Source: Craterostigma plantagineum (lineage: Eukaryota; Streptophyta; Magnoliopsida; Lamiales; Linderniaceae). From it: a DNA stretch of 64,000 nucleotides. The notes beneath the pieces are model-generated. The model had not been told where the DNA came from, searched no databases, and saw only the letters and a list, made by a program, of their open reading frames with translations. Within the stretch, counting starts at the first letter, position 1, and each line of letters starts with the position of its first letter. Positions 21,110-31,976 of the stretch are shown here, piece after piece. The position numbers and the translations under genes were made by a program. The stretch is from NCBI GenBank assembly GCA_027422505.1, contig JAPQWV010000005.1, positions 18,022,001 through 18,086,000 of the forward strand. Direction: 5' to 3'.

Positions 21110-22340
21110 ATGAGAGAGAGGAATGAGAATCACGATCATGAACCAAGGTCTGTAAAATCACTTGACAAACGAAAAGTTTTCGAACCTGTAGCCCGCATGC
21201 CAGAAAAGGTTAAGCCGGTTGGGTATAAATGGGTTTTTGTAATAAAGAGAAATGAAAACGGTGAAATTGTGAGATATAAAGCACGGGTTGTTGCTCAAGG
21301 TTTCTCGCAGAGACCTGGTATTGATTATGAGGTGACGTATTCTCCTGTGGTGGACGCAACAACTTTTCGTTATATAATTAGTTTGGCTGTACGTGAAGGA
21401 CTCGATATGCGTCTAATGGATGTTGTCACAACTTCTCTATCTGGCTCACTTGACAGTGACATTTATATGAAGCTTCCGGAAGGATTTCGGCTGCCTGGAA
21501 ATTCAGGACCACGAGATGAGTACTCAGTTAAACTAAACAAATCGCTTTATGGATTAAAGCAATCTGGGCGAATGTGGTATAATCGCCTAAGTGAATATTT
21601 ATTGAAAGAGGGGTATAAAAATGATCAAATTTGTCCATGTTTATTTATGAGAAGATGTGAAAATGAGTTTGTTATTACGCAGTATACCTTGATGATATCA
21701 ATATTGTCGAAACTCCAGGAGAGTTATCAAAAGCGGTTGATTGTTTGAAAAATAAGTTCGAAATGAAAAGATCTCGGTAAAACAAAATTTTGTCTCGACT
21801 GAAAATTGAATATTTAAAGAATGAGATATTTGTACATCAAGAAACGTATACGAAAAAGGTATTGAAAAGGTTTTACATGGACAAAGCTCATCCATTGGAT
21901 ACTCCGATGATTGTTCGATCGTTAGACGTGAATAAAGATCCCTTCGGACCACGTGAAAATGATGAGGAGCTACTTGGTCCTGAAGTACCATATCTTAGTG
22001 CCATAGGAGCGCTAATGTAAATCATACGCGACCTGCTATAGCATTTGCTGTAAATTTATTGGCAAGATACATTTTATCGCCAACTCGTAGACATTGGAAC
22101 GGAGTTAAACGAATATTTTGATACCTTCAAGGAACAACTGATGTGGGATTGTTATACTCTAATGAGGTGAAAGCAGATTTAATTGGGTATGCAGTGCTGG
22201 ATTCTTATCCGACCCACGTAATGCACGATCGCAAACGAGTTCTTTATTTAAGTATGGGGAACTGCCATTCATGGCGGTCAGTTAAACAAAGTTTAACTAC
22301 CACTTCATCTAATCACGCGAAATACTAGCAATTCATGAAG
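21110..22340 (+). pseudogene. copia 1 reverse transcriptase and RNase H remnant
   Basis: RT blocks KPVGYKWVF, VRYKARVVAQGFSQRPGIDY, YSPVVDATTFRY and LNKSLYGLKQSGRMWYNRL are clear in the frame 21110-21748. The active-site block (YLDD) appears only after a frameshift at ~21680. RNase H pieces follow in further frames. It is inactive. Confidence 0.85.
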
Positions 22341-22857
22341 CTAGCAGAGAATGTGTTTGGATGCGATCGATTATTCAGCATATACAACAAACTTGTGGAT
22401 TATTATCGGAAAAGTTACTTCCAACGACACTATATGAAGATAACGCGGCATTTATTGCCCAATTAAAGGAGGGATATATCAAATGATATAGAACAAAACA
22501 TATTTCACCAAAGTTTTTCTTTACACATGAGCTGAGAAATATTGTGACATTGATGCACACAAGTGCGATCAAATGAAAATCATGCAGATTTATTCACAAA
22601 AGCACTTCCCCCAATAATTTTCATAAGGTCAGTATATGCAATTGGCGTTCGAAGACTTAGAGATTTAAAATGATGTCATCATCAGGGGGAGAAAATGCGC
22701 GTTGTACTCTTTTTTCCTTAACTGTGGTTTTTCCCACGTGATTTTCCCAATAAGTTTTTAATGAGGCAACAAGCTAAAGCGTATCAAAAGAATCATGTAC
22801 TTTTTTCTTATTAAGGTTTTAACGAGACACATTCTTTGAAAATCATCCGAGAGGGAG

Positions 22858-23182
22858 TATTATGAATTATTCTGAATCATCATAATGAATCATCATATTT
22901 GTGTAATTAAATGTGGATGTTTTTAGAATGACTCATGAATTTATGATAAGATGAGGTGTATAAAAAGATTGTAATTTTGTATGAGTTGTATAGATGACTA
23001 AATTGTATTTTAGTGTATGATTTTAGTATAAATAGGTGATTTGAGTTACATTATAAAATACACCAAAGTATAGAAATTATATTATCTCCCTCTAAATTCT
23101 CTTTTTATATTATTATCAAAATAATCATAATATAAATAGTATAATCTTAATATAATATAAATCATAATAAATTTTTATAGCA
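22858..23182 (+). repeat. 3' LTR of copia element 1
   Basis: About 325 bp, directly after the polypurine tract. Confidence 0.85.
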
Positions 23183-23384
23183 GCTATAAAATATTAGGGT
23201 TAATTATAAATATCTTGGGTTGGGCCTCAATATGAGGCTTATAACCAAACATTGTCTTGTGTCTTTTTTAGAACATTAATCCACTCCACTATGATTATGC
23301 GATCACAAAAGCCTCATGATTCCTTAAACATTAATTTAACACTATTTGGATGGTGAATCGAGCATATCATATGTTCATTCTTAA
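23183..23384. other. Intergenic DNA
   Basis: Nothing recognised. Confidence 0.4.
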
Positions 23385-23625
23385 CATGGAGAGAAATCTT
23401 ACTGCGCTCACCTTTTAAAGCACCTTATGAAGGCACCTCTTATGTAGCATCTTTCGGTGCTACATAGACGTGTTATTTCAGCATAAGAGGTGATGCAACA
23501 ATTCCATGTCCAAGCTATCAATCAATGCTATATCACCTCTTATGTTGAAATACACGTTTATGTGGCATCGAAACAAGTAACATAAAGTGCTCAGGTGAAC
23601 ACCATAAATATTTCTCATAGAGCGT
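23385..23625. mobile_element. Fold-back MITE-like element
   Basis: The left arm (TCACCTTTTAAAGCACC... to GCATAAGAGGTGA at ~23493) pairs with the right arm (TCACCTCTTATGTTGAAAT... at ~23534 onward to GAACACCATAAATATTTCTC). The arms are ~100 bp and ~80 percent complementary by eye, with a ~40-nt loop. There is no coding. Superfamily not determined. Confidence 0.65.
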
Positions 23626-23939
23626 AATCCCCGATCTTTCATCTATTGTGCTTTTCCTCCCAATACATAGCCGCAGTCACTTTCGTCGTCCTCTCGGATG
23701 TGCATCACCTCCGTGTCCTACTCACGCGCGTTGATTTATTAGAAATTCATCATCTCAGCTCTCTACGAGAAAATTGAATGACCTAATGTGCGAATCGACA
23801 AGCGGGGCGTGTCGAAGATGACCGTACCTTTAAGGCAGCGAAGATGATCGCAACGTCGGATAGGGAGAGAAAGCACTATATAAGAGAGTTTATGTCATGC
23901 TCACAGTGGCTGCTCAGTAAACACCATATCAAATATGTG

Positions 23940-24110
23940 TCTATATAAGATATAATATATATATATATGTGTATATATATATATATGTATTATGTCTATA
24001 CATACATATATATATATACATATATATATATATATGTATAGACATAATACATATATATATGTATATACATATATATATATGTATATATATATGTATATAT
24101 ACTACATGAG
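23940..24110. repeat. AT/GT microsatellite forming a long palindrome
   Basis: TATATATGTATTATGTCTATACATACATATA on one side is mirrored by TATGTATAGACATAATACATATA on the other. (AT)n runs flank and separate the arms, so the block can fold on itself. Confidence 0.85.
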
Positions 24111-25400
24111 GAATGCCGCACGTTGTGCGGCTATGAGGAGGTTGTAGCCCGGAGTATGAATCCTACAAAAATAGAAATACGTATAGGTAAGTGTATAACA
24201 TATGTATTAAGAAATTTAATACATACCTGGGTCTGGGAAATAATTGGGAAATATTTTAACGGCAAAACAATCCCAAACAAGACCATTTTGTCAAATATGC
24301 TATGAACTGCCGGCTCTAATCAGAGCATAGTCACTTGAGGGGAACAATGAGGCTAAGTCTATCACTCCTCGTAGGGAGATTGACAAAACGTTGCACGAAC
24401 GACGAATACCCGAGCCGCTAAGGCCGGGCAAACACGGGAGAGTCCGACACACTTACGGCTAAGAACGAGGCAACAAAAGCGAGGCTGAAACGCTGACGGG
24501 CCGAGCGTAAGAGCTGAACCCGAGCTGCCCAAGGCTGAGCTCAAGTCTGACCTTGCTGAGCCAATTTCAGAAAGTGGTCGCTGAAACATGGCAGAGAACA
24601 GACACCTTGTGGCCAACGACGAGGGCGAACCCAAAAATATTAGAAACAAACACAAGAGAACTCTTTACGCCCGCCTTTAAAGCCCAAAACCATATGCCCC
24701 CAAGATGACTATACTACAAAGAGGTCACTCTAAGAGAGCTGCCAAGTTGGGTAAGGTGGGCCGTCAGCACACTGCCAACTCGTTGAACGAAGCTCGTAGG
24801 AGGATAGGCTGCTTTGCAAATTGTCCCATCGAGCTGAGATTACAGGTGTTAGAAGCTGCAAGCTGGAGTCATGGTATTGTTTTTTACCCTTCGAGGCTAA
24901 GTTGACCGCTAATATCGCTAAATCTACATATCCGACTGGGGAGAAAAAAAGGGCAAACCGGCCGAGGCCAAACCCGATAAAGGGAAAAACAGACCAAGGG
25001 TGAGGCCAAAGTTGTCGTAACGAAGAGCAAACCGAGGTCGAGGGAAAACCCAACTCAGCCTCGCAGAAATCACGAGGGATAAAAGCAAACATAGCTAAGT
25101 CAGGCGTCCCGCGGCCATGGACGAGCCAAGGCCGAAGTTAGCGGTAGGTCGGACGGCGTGGGGGCCGCAGCAAAGAAGGTAGACGGGGCAGACAGAATAG
25201 TGGCGAGAGCAGAAGACGGATACATGAACGACTATATTAGGCTTACAGAAGCAAACTGAACAGATGAGATAAACAACGAAGTAAAATCAATTACCTAGCT
25301 AATCAGGAAATTACCTTGATTAAAGCTACTGTGAAAGAGGTAGAAAGAGGTAGAAGATGAGAACTACACAAGATAACATCCTGTTGATATTATCAGTGTA
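24111..25400. other. Unidentified GC-richer stretch
   Basis: Composition rises well above the surrounding AT-rich DNA at ~24360-25200, rich in GGCCGAG, CGAGCTG and GGCCAAAG words. Several frames stay open on both strands but none shows a recognisable domain. It is probably a fragment of a transposon or LTR not identified here. Confidence 0.4.
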
Positions 25401-25833
25401 AAAGTACTACCGTTTGAAGAACCAATAGATACAGTGGGAGTGGGCTGTTCTTGGGAGTGGAAACGGTTAAAATGAATGTTTATCCACATAATTTATTTTA
25501 TGGTGTAATAAAGGGAGTACATTTTTCTAATTTTAATTTTCGTGGTAACCTGTAACCGAAAGGAAACTGGCTGAAAGCCAGTTGATTCTCCCTTAGTAGA
25601 TAGTAGATATATGCACTTAGATGTTAGTTGTGGTGTCCTACTTCTACATGTAATAGGTCCAAGACACCTAACTAAGGGACTGCCCGACGACACATCTTAT
25701 ATGTAGACGTGTTCGTCCATTTACGATTACGATTCGCGGTTATTATTTTTTCTTTAAAATTAATTCTATGGCATAATTGAAACAAAAAAAGAAGTTAGAT
25801 TTTTTTATAAAAAAAATAACGTTGGAAAAGTTC
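25401..25833. other. Intergenic DNA
   Basis: Nothing recognised up to the target duplication of copia element 2. Confidence 0.4.
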
Positions 25834-25838
25834 ACGTG

Positions 25839-26147
25839 TATTATGAATATTAAGAGATAATATTAAGATGTGGATGTTTTTGGATTGTTATTGAATTATT
25901 GATATTTGGAGGTATTATATTGATGTTGTAAAAATTAGATGAGTATTAATTGATAAGATGATGTGTATAATTGTAATAAATGTTGTAAATTTTGGGTGTA
26001 ATAGTAAATTTTGTAGTAGTATAAATATGTGATTTGGGGTTGTGTAAATGTAATTAAGAAGTATTGAATAAAGAAGTTATTATCTCTCTAGTTATCTCTC
26101 TAATCGTAATTAATAAAACACTTAATCCTTATAATATTTTCATAACA
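25839..26147 (+). repeat. 5' LTR of copia element 2
   Basis: 309 bp, directly after target copy ACGTG. Confidence 0.93.
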
Positions 26148-26469
26148 CGTTATCAGCACGAAGCTCTAACCAATCGAGGTTCGCCGACGTCATCATTCCG
26201 AGCACGGGTTCCGACCATTTGAATTTCGTCGACGTCATCACGCCAAGGTATACGTTTTTATTTCATATCTTACAACACAAAAAGCTCGCTAGCTCTCGCG
26301 GTAACCCCCACAAACTTGTGGCGTGAGCACCAGATTTCGAATCCTAGCTGAGCCGTAGACTTTTAATATTATGCCATTTTATTTAAATTTGACTTTTTAC
26401 TTTTATCACAATAAGGTTAATATTATTTACGCTTCGAACTATTTTTCTTAACCAATTGTTGATAGTAAA

Positions 26470-27474
26470 ATGTCGAATATCCAAAAGCTTGATATTGTTG
26501 CTCTGGATATCACGGGCAAGAACTATTTGTCATGGATTTTGGATGCCGAAATCCACCTTGAATCGAAAGGCCTGGGAACTACTATACAAGCTGATAATAC
26601 GGCATCGAGCCAAGACAAGGCCAATGCCATTATATTTCTCCGTCACCACCTTCACGAAAGTTTAAAGGTGGAATATCTCACTGTGAAAGATCCACTTATT
26701 TTGTGGACTAATCGAAAGAAAGATATGACCATCAGAGGACTGTAATCCTACTAAATGTCCAATATGAATGGACAAACTTACGGTTCCAAGATTATAAATC
26801 TGTAAGTGATTATAATTCTGCTATGTTCAGAATTACTTCTCAATTAAGATTGTGTGGACAGGAAGTTACAGAAGCAAGTATGATGGAGAAAATCTTCACC
26901 ACGTTCCATGCAGCGAATTTGTTGTTACAACAACAATATCGTGAAAAGGGTTTCAAGAAATATTCAGAATTAATTTCATGTCTCCTCGTTGCTGAACAAA
27001 TAATGAGATATTATTGAAGAACCATCAATCACGACCAACGGGTTCTGCTCCCATTCCCGAAGTCAATATGAATAATTACCAAAGTGATCGAGGCAATAGC
27101 TTTCGCGGTCGTGGTAGGTATAATAATCGAGGTCGTGGAGGTGGTTGTGGTCGTGGCCGAGGTCGTGGCCGTAGCCAACAGCACTATGGTAATTATGATA
27201 ATTTTCATCAGAAAAGGAAAATGAAAACAAAATGGAAATCGGCGAACCATCAAAAAGGCAATTCGATGAACCATGTTCTCGTTGCGGTATGAAAGGTCAT
27301 TATGCTCGTACTTGTCGTGTGGCAAAACATCTTGTTGAGCTCTATCAAAAATCACTTGGAAAAGGAAAGAAAGTTGAGACAAACTTTGTCCAAGATGAAG
27401 GAGGTTCTAATCTCAACCTCGACAATATTCCCCACATCGAGCTTGAAGAATTTCTCGCCGATCATAATGAATAA
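26470..27474 (+). pseudogene. copia 2 gag with CCHC zinc knuckle, frameshifted
   Basis: It starts MSNIQKLDIVALDITGKNYL, typical of copia gag (the L-x-G-x-NY-x-W motif). It continues in other frames with MEKIFTTFHAANLLLQQQYR, an RG-rich tract (GRGRGRGR), and the nucleocapsid knuckle C-SR-C-GMKG-H-YART-C at ~27275-27316. There are three frame changes (after 26745, near 27017 and near 27230). Confidence 0.88.
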
Positions 27475-27648
27475 AAGACTTATTATTGTGTATCGTATTG
27501 ATATTTTATGTACGTATGCTGTATTATCATGAATTTTATTTACGTATGTGTGATGTATTATCATGAATTTTATGTACGTATGTGTGATGTATTATGATGA
27601 ATTTTATGTATAATTAATAATTAATGTGTTTTATTATTTTCTTGAAGA

Positions 27649-29075
27649 ATGAACACACGTGGAGATATATGTCTTGTGGACAGCGCAACGACTCACACAA
27701 TACCCACGGATAAGAAATATTTCATCCGATTGATTACTCAAGAAGCAAATGTTAATAATATTTCGGGAATTACAAAATTGATTGAAGGCTCTGGAAGAGC
27801 CAATATCTTATTATCCCGAGGAACAAAACTGCATATTGAAAATGCATTGTATTCTTCGAGGTCTCATAGAAACTTATTGAGTTTTAAAGACATCCTAAAA
27901 AACGGATATCATATTGAGACTACAACAAAAGAAGGTGATAATGAATACCTTCAAATCACAAAGGTGATTTTAAATAATAAACGCGTTATAGAAAAATTGT
28001 CTGCATTATCTTCCGGTTTATACTATGCGTATATTAATACGATTGAGTCTAATTTTATAAACAATAATTTATTTGTGGTGTGGCATGACCGGTTAGCCCA
28101 TCCCGGTTCAACTATGATGCGAAGAATAATTGAGAACTCATGTGGACATACTTTAAAAAATAAGAAGATTATTCAATCCAATAAGTTATCATGTGATGCT
28201 TGCTCGAAAGGAAAATTAATCGTTAGACCATCACCGGTAAAATTGAAGAATGAATCTATTACGTTTTTAGAACATATTCAAGGCGATATTTGTGGACCAA
28301 TCATCCATCATGTGGTCCATTTAGATATTTCATGGTTTTAATTGATGCATCAACTAAATGGTCACATGTATCATTATTATCAACACGCAATGTTGCGTTT
28401 GCTAGACTTCTTGCTCAGTTAATTCGATTACGAGCACACTTTCCTGATTATCCAGTTAAGAAAATACGTCTTGACAATGCTGGTGAATTCACCTCTAAAG
28501 CATTTAATGAATATTGTATGTCTATTGGGATTGATGTTGAACATCCCGTAGCACATGTGCATACTCAAAATGGACTTGCGGAATCATTAATAAAAAGATT
28601 ACAATTAATAGCAAGACCATTACTAATGAAGTCGAAGCTTCCCTTATCATGTTGCGGATATGATATTTTGCATGCAGCATCACTTATTCGCATTCGACCC
28701 ACAAGTTATCATAATGTTTCCCCATTACAAATGGTTTTTGGTCACGAACCAGATATTTCCCATTTGAGAATTTTTGGATGTGTAGTATATGTTCCAATTA
28801 CTCCACTACAACGCACTAAAATGGGACCTCAAAGAAGATTGGGAATATATGTTGGATTTGAATCTAAATCAATACTAAAATATTTAGAACCATTGACAGG
28901 AGATTTATTTACGGCTCGATTTGCCGACTGTCATTTTGATGAATCAAAATTTCCAACATTAGGGGGAGATAAAGAAAATAAACAGCTGATTAAAGAGATT
29001 AGTTGGAATGAATTATCATTGGCTCATTTTGATCCTCGTATACAAAAGAATGTGAACTTGAAGTTCAAAAGATAA
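27649..29075 (+). pseudogene. copia 2 protease and integrase, one frameshift
   Basis: Frame 1 (27649-28341) reads protease-side VDSATTHTI, pre-integrase ALYSSRSHRNLLSFK, and the HHCC-type zinc-binding segment with WHDRLAHPG and LSCDACSKGKL. A shift near 28305 leads to frame 2 (28290-29075): FMVLIDASTKWSHV (first catalytic Asp), RLDNAGEFTSKAF (second Asp), NGLAESLIKRL (Glu), and the copia C-terminal block FGCVVYVPI...RRLGIYVGF. The D-D-E triad is intact, but the frameshift prevents one protein. Confidence 0.9.
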
Positions 29076-29399
29076 TTCACTTACAAAATTTAGCAAATCA
29101 ATTGCCAGACAGTTTTACTGATCAGAAAAAGGTGACTAAATCGCATATACCAGCTGTTAATGCTCCTGTTAGAATTGAAACTTCTATTGATAATACTAAT
29201 AATAAAATTGAGCCGAAACCACAGTTGAAACGTGGTCTCGGGATCCAATGACAAGAATCCTCGTAAAAGAAAAGGAGCAAATAAAATAGATGGTCAAATT
29301 GAGGATAAGTCAACTCTAAGAGAGTCCATGGGCATAAATAAATCTGATCAGGTACCTGAAAATTGTGAAAATATTGAAATGAAGAGATCTCAATAAATT

Positions 29400-31100
29400 A
29401 TGACCATAATGGAATAAGATGGAACCGAGACGAAGTCAACGTTGACGATGTTTTCTCATTTAACGTAGCGCTACATGAGATTAATGAAAATGAGGATCAT
29501 GAACCAAAATCTATAAATGAATGTCGACAAAGAAGTGATTGGCCAAAATGGAAAGATGTAATCGAGGCAGAATTAAAATCACTTGAGAAACGAAAAGTAT
29601 TTGGACCTGTGGTTTGTATACCAGAAAATATAAAGCCAGTTGGATATAAATGGGTTTTCATTAGAAAGAAAAATGAAAACGGTGAAATTGTGAGATACAA
29701 AGCACGGCTTGTTGCTCAAGGCTTTTCACAAAGACCTGGCATTGATTACGAAGAGACTTATTCTCCTGTGGTGGATGCAACAGCTTTTCGTTATCTAATT
29801 AGTCTGGCAGTACGTGAAGGGCTCGATATGCATCTTATGGATGTTGTCACGGAACACTCGATAGTGACATATACATGAAACTCCCTGAGGGATTCCGTTC
29901 GCCTGAAAATTCAGGATCTCGAAATGAGTACTCAATAAAGCTGAATAAATCGCTACGGTTTAAAACAATCAGAGCGTATGTGGTATAATCGTTTAAGTAA
30001 TTACTTACTAAAAGAGGGGTATAAAAATGATCAAACATGCCCTTGTATCTTCATGAGAAGAAGTGGAAATGAATTTGTCATCATTGCCGTTTATGTTGAT
30101 GACTTATATATATAGGAACTCCTCAAGAGTTAGATAAAGCTATTACATGTTTAAAACGAGAATTTGAAATGAAAGATCTGGGAAGAACGAAATTTTGTCT
30201 CGGACTACAAATTGAATATTTAAACAATGAAATATTTGCCCATCAAGAAACTTATACAAAGAAGATCTTGAAAAGATTTTATATGGACAAAGCGTATCCA
30301 TTAACTACTCCAATGATCGTACGATCTCTTGATGTGAATAAAGATCTGTTCAGACCATGCGATGATAATGAAGAATTACTTGGTGCTGACGTTCCATATC
30401 TTAGTGCTATTGGAGCATTAATGTATCTTACAAGTCATACTAGACCCGATATAGCATTTGCAGCGAATTTATTAGCAAGATATAGTTCTTCACCAACTAA
30501 ACGACATTGGAATGGGATTAAACAAATATTCCGTTATCTTCAAGGAACTACGGATGCGGGATTATTCTATTCGAATGATTCACAATCACGTTTAGTTGGC
30601 TATGCAGATGCGGGATTTCTATCTGATCCACATAACGGACGATCGCAAACAGGTTACTTATTTACACATGGAGGTACAGCTATTTCATGGCGATCGGTTA
30701 AACAAACCTTAATTGCTAATGAAGAAATATTAGCAATTCATGAGGCTAGTCGAGAATGTGTTGAATGTGTTTGGTTAAGATCTATTATTCAACACATTCA
30801 AGACACTTGTGGACTATCTATTGAGAATTACCTTCTACAATATTATTTGAAGATAATACAGCATGTATAGCTCAATTAAAAAAAGGTTACATCAAAGGTG
30901 ATAGAACAAAACACATATCACCAAAATTTTTATTTACGCATGAACTTCAGAAAAATGGTGATATTGATGTAAAACAAGTTCGATCAAGTGAAAATCTTGC
31001 TGATCTATTTACTAAGACACTTCCTCCAAGAATTTTTGAAAATTTGGTATATTCAATTGGAGTCCGAACGCTTAGAGATCTCAAAGGACATTCTCATTAG
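29400..31100 (+). pseudogene. copia 2 reverse transcriptase and RNase H
   Basis: RT blocks KPVGYKWVFI, YKARLVAQGFSQRPGIDY, YSPVVDATAFRY; the active site reads VYVDDLY near 30088-30106. RNase H follows in 30169-30870 (LARYSSSPTKRHWNGIKQI, GYADAGFLSD, SQTGYLFTHGG, ISWRSVKQ), then a last piece to ~31100 after a shift. Frame changes near 29860, 29950 and 30110 make it inactive. Confidence 0.88.
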
Positions 31101-31307
31101 GGGGAGTAAATACGCGTTGCACTCTTGTTTCCTTCACTATGGTTTTTCCCACAGGGTTTTCCTAGTAAGGTTTTTTAATGAGACAACAACTAAAAGCGTA
31201 CCTAAAGAATGATGTACTCTTTTTCCTTCATTAGGTTTTTATCCCACTGGGTTTTTCCTAATAAGGTTTTAACGAGGCATATTCTTTGAAAAACATCCAA
31301 GGGAAAG

Positions 31308-31598
31308 TATTATGAATATTAAGAGATAATATTAAGATGCGGATGTTTTTGGATTGTTATTGTTATTGATATTTGGAGGTATTATATTGAATGTTGTAAA
31401 AATTAGATGAGTATTAATTGATAAGATGATGTGTATAATTGGAATAAATGTTGTAAATTTTAGTGTAATAGTAAATTTGTAGTAGTATAAATATGTGATT
31501 TGGGGTTGTGTAAATGTAAAGAAGTATTGAATAAAGGAGTTATTATCTCTCTAATCGTAATTAATAAAACACTTAATCGTTATAATATTTTCATAACA
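31308..31598 (+). repeat. 3' LTR of copia element 2
   Basis: 291 bp, directly followed by target copy ACGTG. It differs from the 5' LTR mainly by short deletions. Confidence 0.93.
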
Positions 31599-31603
31599 AC
31601 GTG

Positions 31604-31976
31604 GAAATTTATATAAAAAATAACCTACTTCTAAACAAAAAAAATTAGACGTCAAATACTAAAAATCCTATGATTGTCGCTAATTCTTCTATTTCGAAAA
31701 TAATGGACACTCGTCGTAGGTATCTCATGAAAGTTAGTTTTTGTAAATTTTGCTTCCAAAGCCGAAAAAAAGCACTCCCAAATGGAGATGGAATGTGATT
31801 TCCGAAACTCATGACGTTAGAATGCTAATTGATTTTTGAAAAAAAAATTACAAAAATAAATTATCTTTCTTAACCTTCCAAATTCGCTACAAAAGACAAG
31901 AAAAATGTATTATAATTAATTACCTAGACTGTATTATCACATCTAGTGGAGTTTGTAGTCATGAATTCACCTTCTT
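31604..31976. other. Intergenic DNA, HAT3.1 3' flank
   Basis: It likely contains the 3' UTR of the minus-strand homeodomain gene. Nothing else recognised. Confidence 0.5.

Larger units (their letters stand above)
17244..23182 (+). mobile_element. Ty1/copia retrotransposon 1, decayed, with LTRs
   Basis: Paired LTRs at 17244-17572 and 22858-23182 begin TATTATGAATTATT and end TTATAACA / TTATAGCA. After the 5' LTR comes CTTATCAGCACGACC, matching the primer-site context of element 2. A purine tract GAGAGGGAG precedes the 3' LTR. The order PR - integrase - RT - RNase H between them is that of copia elements. Many frameshifts and stops make it dead. No clean 5-bp target duplication (GAGAT versus GCTAT). 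Confidence 0.88.
25839..31598 (+). mobile_element. Ty1/copia retrotransposon 2 with paired LTRs and perfect target duplication
   Basis: LTRs 25839-26147 (309 bp) and 31308-31598 (291 bp) begin TATTATGAATATTAAGAG and end TTTTCATAACA. The element is flanked by ACGTG at 25834-25838 and 31599-31603, a perfect 5-bp target duplication. CGTTATCAGCACG follows the 5' LTR (primer site). Gag, zinc knuckle, protease, integrase, RT and RNase H follow in copia order. It is the same family as element 1 but better preserved, though broken by several frameshifts. Confidence 0.95.

Noticed and set aside
24362..25092. Minus-strand open frames of 97 and 120 codons
   Set aside because: No recognisable domain or splice logic. 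Kept only as an unidentified GC-rich island.
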